A stretch of DNA of 64,000 nucleotides from positions 2,480,001 through 2,544,000 of the forward strand of contig NZ_CP061378.1 of the NCBI RefSeq assembly GCF_015624485.1, read 5' to 3'. Positions 61,589-64,000 of this stretch are shown here, piece after piece. The notes under the pieces were generated by a model. The model was not told the DNA's origin. It was given only the letters and a program-made list of their open reading frames with translations, and searched no databases. The translations under genes were made by a program, and so were the position numbers. Every line of letters starts with the position of its first letter. Position 1 is the first letter of the stretch. The DNA comes from Bradyrhizobium genosp. L (GTDB taxonomy: Bacteria > Pseudomonadota > Alphaproteobacteria > Rhizobiales > Xanthobacteraceae).

Positions 61589-61613
61589 GCAACCATCCCG
61601 GAGTTGTGACGTT
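61589..61613 (+). promoter_or_regulatory. Candidate EcfG (general stress) promoter for hpnP
   Basis: GCAAC (61589-61593), a 16-base spacer and CGTT (61610-61613) match the EcfG-type consensus GGAAC-N16/17-CGTT with one mismatch. It is 82 bases upstream of the hpnP start. HpnP in Rhodopseudomonas palustris is reported to be controlled by EcfG, which supports the reading; no transcript start is known here. Confidence 0.5.
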
Positions 61614-61695
61614 AGCTGGTGCCACAATGTTGAAGAATTTCTGGCCCAGCGTTCCGGCTCGTGGTTAGATTTGGGTGGTACTGCGGGGTCGATTG

Positions 61696-63282
61696 ATGAG
61701 AGCTGAGCGCATTGCAACGGAACGGCGTATCCTGTGCGTCTTCCCGCGCTATACGTCCTCTTTTGGAACGTTCGAGCACTCTTACCCGCTCACCGACGGC
61801 GTCAAGGCGTTCATGCCGCCGCAGGGCCTGCTGCTGATCGCGGCCTATCTGCCCGAGAATTGGCCGGTTCGTTTCATCGACGAGAATCTTCGTCCGGCGA
61901 CCCAGGCGGATTTCGAGTGGGCGGACGCCGTGTTCGTCAGCGGCATGCACATCCAGCGCCAGCAGATGAACGACATCTGTCATCGCGCGCACGACCACGA
62001 CCTTCCGGTCGCGATCGGCGGTCCGTCGGTCAGTGCCTGCCCGGACTACTATCCCTCATTCGACTACCTCCATGTTGGCGAACTCGGCGACGCCACCAAC
62101 GAGCTGTTCAGGCGCCTGGCCGAGGACACCACGCGGCCGGAGCAGCAGGTGGTGCTGACGACCAAAGACCGCCTGCCGATGACGGAGTTTCCGCTGCCGG
62201 CCTATGAGCTCGCCGAAACCAAGAAGTACTTTCTCGGCAGCATCCAGTTTTCCTCCGGCTGCCCCTATCAGTGCGAGTTCTGCGACATCCCGGGTCTCTA
62301 CGGCCGCAATCCGCGCCTGAAAACGCCCCAACAGATCATCGCCGAGCTGGACAAGCTGCGTGCCTGCGGCGCGACCGATACGGTCTATTTCGTCGACGAC
62401 AATTTCATCGGCAATCGCAAGGCCGCAAGCGAGCTGCTGCCACATCTGATCGCGTGGCAGAAGCGGACCGGCTACGTCACCCGGCTCGCCTGCGAGGCGA
62501 CGCTCAACATCGCCAAGCGGCCGGAGATCCTGGAGAAGATGCGCGAGGCCTTCTTCGTCACGATCTTCGTCGGCATCGAGACGCCGGATCCGGATGCGCT
62601 GAAGGCGATGCACAAGGACCAGAACATGATGGTCCCGATCCTGGAGGGCGTGCGCACCATCAATTCCTTCGGGATGGAGGTGGTCTCCGGCATCATCATG
62701 GGGCTCGATACCGACAAGGCCGGGACCGGCGATGCGCTGTTGTCCTTCGTCGACGAGTCCCACATTCCGCTGTTGACCATCAATCTGCTGCAGGCGCTGC
62801 CGAAGACGCCGCTGTGGGATCGCCTGGAAAAAGCGGGAAGGCTGATCGACGACGACAGCCGCGATTCCAACGTCCAGTTCCTGCTGCCGTATGACGAGGT
62901 GGTCAGCTCCTGGCGCAAATGCATGGAGCTCGCCTACGAGCCTGCGAAGCTGTTTGCGCGCTACCAATACCAATGCGACTACACCTATGCCAACCGCATC
63001 AAGATGCCGGTCAGCCCGGAGATGAAGACCTGGCCCAATATCCGCCGCGGCCTGATCATGCTGCGCAACATCTTCTGGAAGGTCGGCGTGCTCGGCGACT
63101 ACAGGCGCGTGTTCTGGAAGTTCGCGCTGGGCCGGATCAAGCGCGGCGACATCGAAGGCCTGATCGGAGCGACTCTGGTCGCCCATCATCTGATCACCTT
63201 CGCGCGCGCCGCCTCGAGCGGGCGGCAGAATGCGTCGAACTACTCGCTTCGGCTGCGCGAGGCCTCCGTCCCCGCGGAATAG
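61696..63282 (+). CDS. hpnP: B12-binding radical SAM protein, probable hopanoid C-2 methylase HpnP
   Basis: A 528-residue protein. The N-terminal cobalamin-binding-like domain (about 12-145; FMPPQGLLLIAAYL, VSGMHIQRQQMNDIC, IGGPSVSACPDYYP) is followed by a radical SAM domain with the iron-sulfur motif Cys189-x3-Cys193-x2-Cys196 (SSGCPYQCEFCDIPGLYGR) and a C-terminal DUF4070-like region (to about 490). The sequence agrees closely with HpnP proteins as I remember them; HpnP adds the 2-methyl group to bacteriohopanepolyols. ATG 61696 has CGGGG upstream; a GTG at 61675 is an alternative. A candidate EcfG promoter lies upstream, and an RND transporter gene follows. Confidence 0.85.
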   Translation: MRAERIATERRILCVFPRYTSSFGTFEHSYPLTDGVKAFMPPQGLLLIAAYLPENWPVRFIDENLRPATQADFEWADAVFVSGMHIQRQQMNDICHRAHDHDLPVAIGGPSVSACPDYYPSFDYLHVGELGDATNELFRRLAEDTTRPEQQVVLTTKDRLPMTEFPLPAYELAETKKYFLGSIQFSSGCPYQCEFCDIPGLYGRNPRLKTPQQIIAELDKLRACGATDTVYFVDDNFIGNRKAASELLPHLIAWQKRTGYVTRLACEATLNIAKRPEILEKMREAFFVTIFVGIETPDPDALKAMHKDQNMMVPILEGVRTINSFGMEVVSGIIMGLDTDKAGTGDALLSFVDESHIPLLTINLLQALPKTPLWDRLEKAGRLIDDDSRDSNVQFLLPYDEVVSSWRKCMELAYEPAKLFARYQYQCDYTYANRIKMPVSPEMKTWPNIRRGLIMLRNIFWKVGVLGDYRRVFWKFALGRIKRGDIEGLIGATLVAHHLITFARAASSGRQNASNYSLRLREASVPAE

Positions 63283-63677
63283 CCGCAATCCCGGCCGCGC
63301 CGGTACTATGTCCCGTCCAGACGCCGTATCAGGGGCGCCGTATCAGGACCCCGTTCAGGACGCCTTGGGCTTGTGCGCGACGATCCGGCACGCCAGATCA
63401 CGGCAGTCGCGCCGAACAGCAAAAGGCGCCGGGGACGGTGCCGGAATGCGATACCTGAGTGTGGCAAATCAGATACTTGGCGACGGTATTCGACGGTTCC
63501 GGACCGATTTGGGCAAGCGGGCGCGCTTGCGAGCAAAGGGTCTGATCTGTAAAACCGGCGCCGGTCAATATTCGCGTGTTTTCAAGGACTAGCGCCGATC
63601 AACCGCGCTCGCGAGCCGCATCGCGCCACAAGACCCCAGCGAAACAGACTGCGCCGATTTCAGGAACTGGACAGGGC
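63283..63677 (+). other. Intergenic region hpnP-RND transporter
   Basis: This 395-base gap has no supported gene. A direct repeat, CGCCGTATCAGG, occurs at about 63322 and 63337. The codon pattern of the open frame through 63230-63592 looks like chance GC-rich sequence. A promoter for the transporter probably lies here, but I see no convincing consensus. Confidence 0.5.
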
Positions 63678-64000
63678 ATGCTCGAAAAGAATTCCGAAAG
63701 TCAGGTCCACGTCGAGAAGGTCGAAGAGCCGCGCTCGGGGCCGAGCATCGCGTTCGGGATCGAACGGCTTGGCCTGATCCCGATGCGGGCGCCGATCCTG
63801 TCCTGCATCGTGCTCGTGCTGCTGTTGATCGGCGCCGTGTTCGGCGTGCACCGGATCAAAATCGACGACTCGCTGTCGCAGCTGTTCCGTTCCAACTCCA
63901 AGGACTACAAGCAGTATGAGGCGGTGACCAAGCGCTTCCCGGCGACCGAATTCGACGTCCTCGTCGTGGTCGAAGGCAAGACGCTGCTGGCGCGCGACAA
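63678..64000 (+). CDS. RND/MMPL family transporter, N-terminal part (runs off window)
   Basis: The visible 107 residues begin MLEKNSESQVHVEKVEEPRS. A cytoplasmic tail of about 35 residues precedes a first membrane helix (APILSCIVLVLLLIGAVFGV, about 38-57), then the periplasmic start IKIDDSLSQLFRSNSKDYKQ and FPATEFDVLVVVEG. This layout is that of MMPL-type RND exporters, which include the hopanoid exporter HpnN. The position after hpnP makes a lipid substrate plausible; identity as HpnN cannot be decided from this fragment. Confidence 0.75.
   Translation, partial: MLEKNSESQVHVEKVEEPRSGPSIAFGIERLGLIPMRAPILSCIVLVLLLIGAVFGVHRIKIDDSLSQLFRSNSKDYKQYEAVTKRFPATEFDVLVVVEGKTLLARD

Noticed and set aside
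63230..63592. A 120-codon frame after hpnP
   Set aside because: It begins inside hpnP in another frame, has no family likeness or ribosome site, and its composition is that of random GC-rich DNA.
1..64000. CRISPR arrays, tRNA or rRNA genes, insertion sequences, prophage genes
   Set aside because: No regularly spaced direct repeats, cloverleaf-like sequences, transposase or phage genes could be recognised; the repeats seen are paired inverted elements.

Overview
The window looks like chromosomal DNA from a Bradyrhizobium-type alphaproteobacterium (family Nitrobacteraceae). This is inferred from the uniformly high GC, the dense acyl-CoA and aromatic catabolism genes, two complete branched-chain-type (LIV) ABC importers, a probable C-2 hopanoid methylase gene (hpnP), and many short palindromic intergenic repeats of types I remember from Bradyrhizobium. 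No rRNA, tRNA, insertion sequence, prophage or CRISPR array was seen. Nearly all sequence is coding; the gaps mostly hold repeats or divergent promoter regions.

Layout. 1-9.0 kb: fatty-acid/acyl-CoA genes on both strands (phosphotransferase and DUF6285 pair, two crotonases, acyl-CoA dehydrogenase, 2,4-dienoyl-CoA-reductase-like SDR, two acyl-CoA ligases). 9.1-11.9 kb: phosphoenolpyruvate carboxylase. 12.1-13.2 kb: Tat-exported SMP-30/gluconolactonase-like protein. 13.4-16.0 kb: DUF35 Zn-ribbon/OB protein, SCP-x-like thiolase and SDR. 16.1-25.4 kb: LysR regulator divergent from a tightly overlapping operon of LIV transporter, AtuA (DUF1446), AtuA C-terminal-domain protein, amidase and DUF2848. 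25.6-27.0 kb: 2OG-Fe(II) oxygenase and AlkB. 27.0-34.2 kb: homoprotocatechuate meta-cleavage operon (HpaH, HpaF, HpaE, HpaD, FAH/HpaG-like, plus a ThDP enzyme) divergent from a MarR/HpaR regulator with a perfect palindrome between them. 34.2-43.9 kb: FCD regulator with two winged helices, LIV importer containing a LivM-LivG fusion, Ldh-family dehydrogenase, HpcH/HpaI aldolase and UxaA-family dehydratase.

44.0-64.0 kb: class 3 lipase; asparagine synthetase B and a GT-C-like membrane protein divergent from a methyltransferase and GT2 pair; the transglutaminase, ATP-grasp/alpha-E, transglutaminase trio; DUF3592 protein; chemoreceptor; EutB without an adjacent EutC; HpnP-like B12 radical SAM enzyme; and the start of an RND/MMPL transporter that runs off the end.

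How the genes work together. Two import-plus-catabolism modules (16-25 kb and 34-44 kb) each couple a LIV transporter to enzymes whose combined substrate I cannot name; these are the best candidates for undescribed pathways. The hpa operon explains ring cleavage of homoprotocatechuate down to the hydratase step, with an aldolase available only in the neighbouring module. The 54-57 kb trio belongs to a widespread predicted peptide-modification system whose chemistry is unsettled. All function calls rest on motif reading and recalled family sequences, not on database searches.
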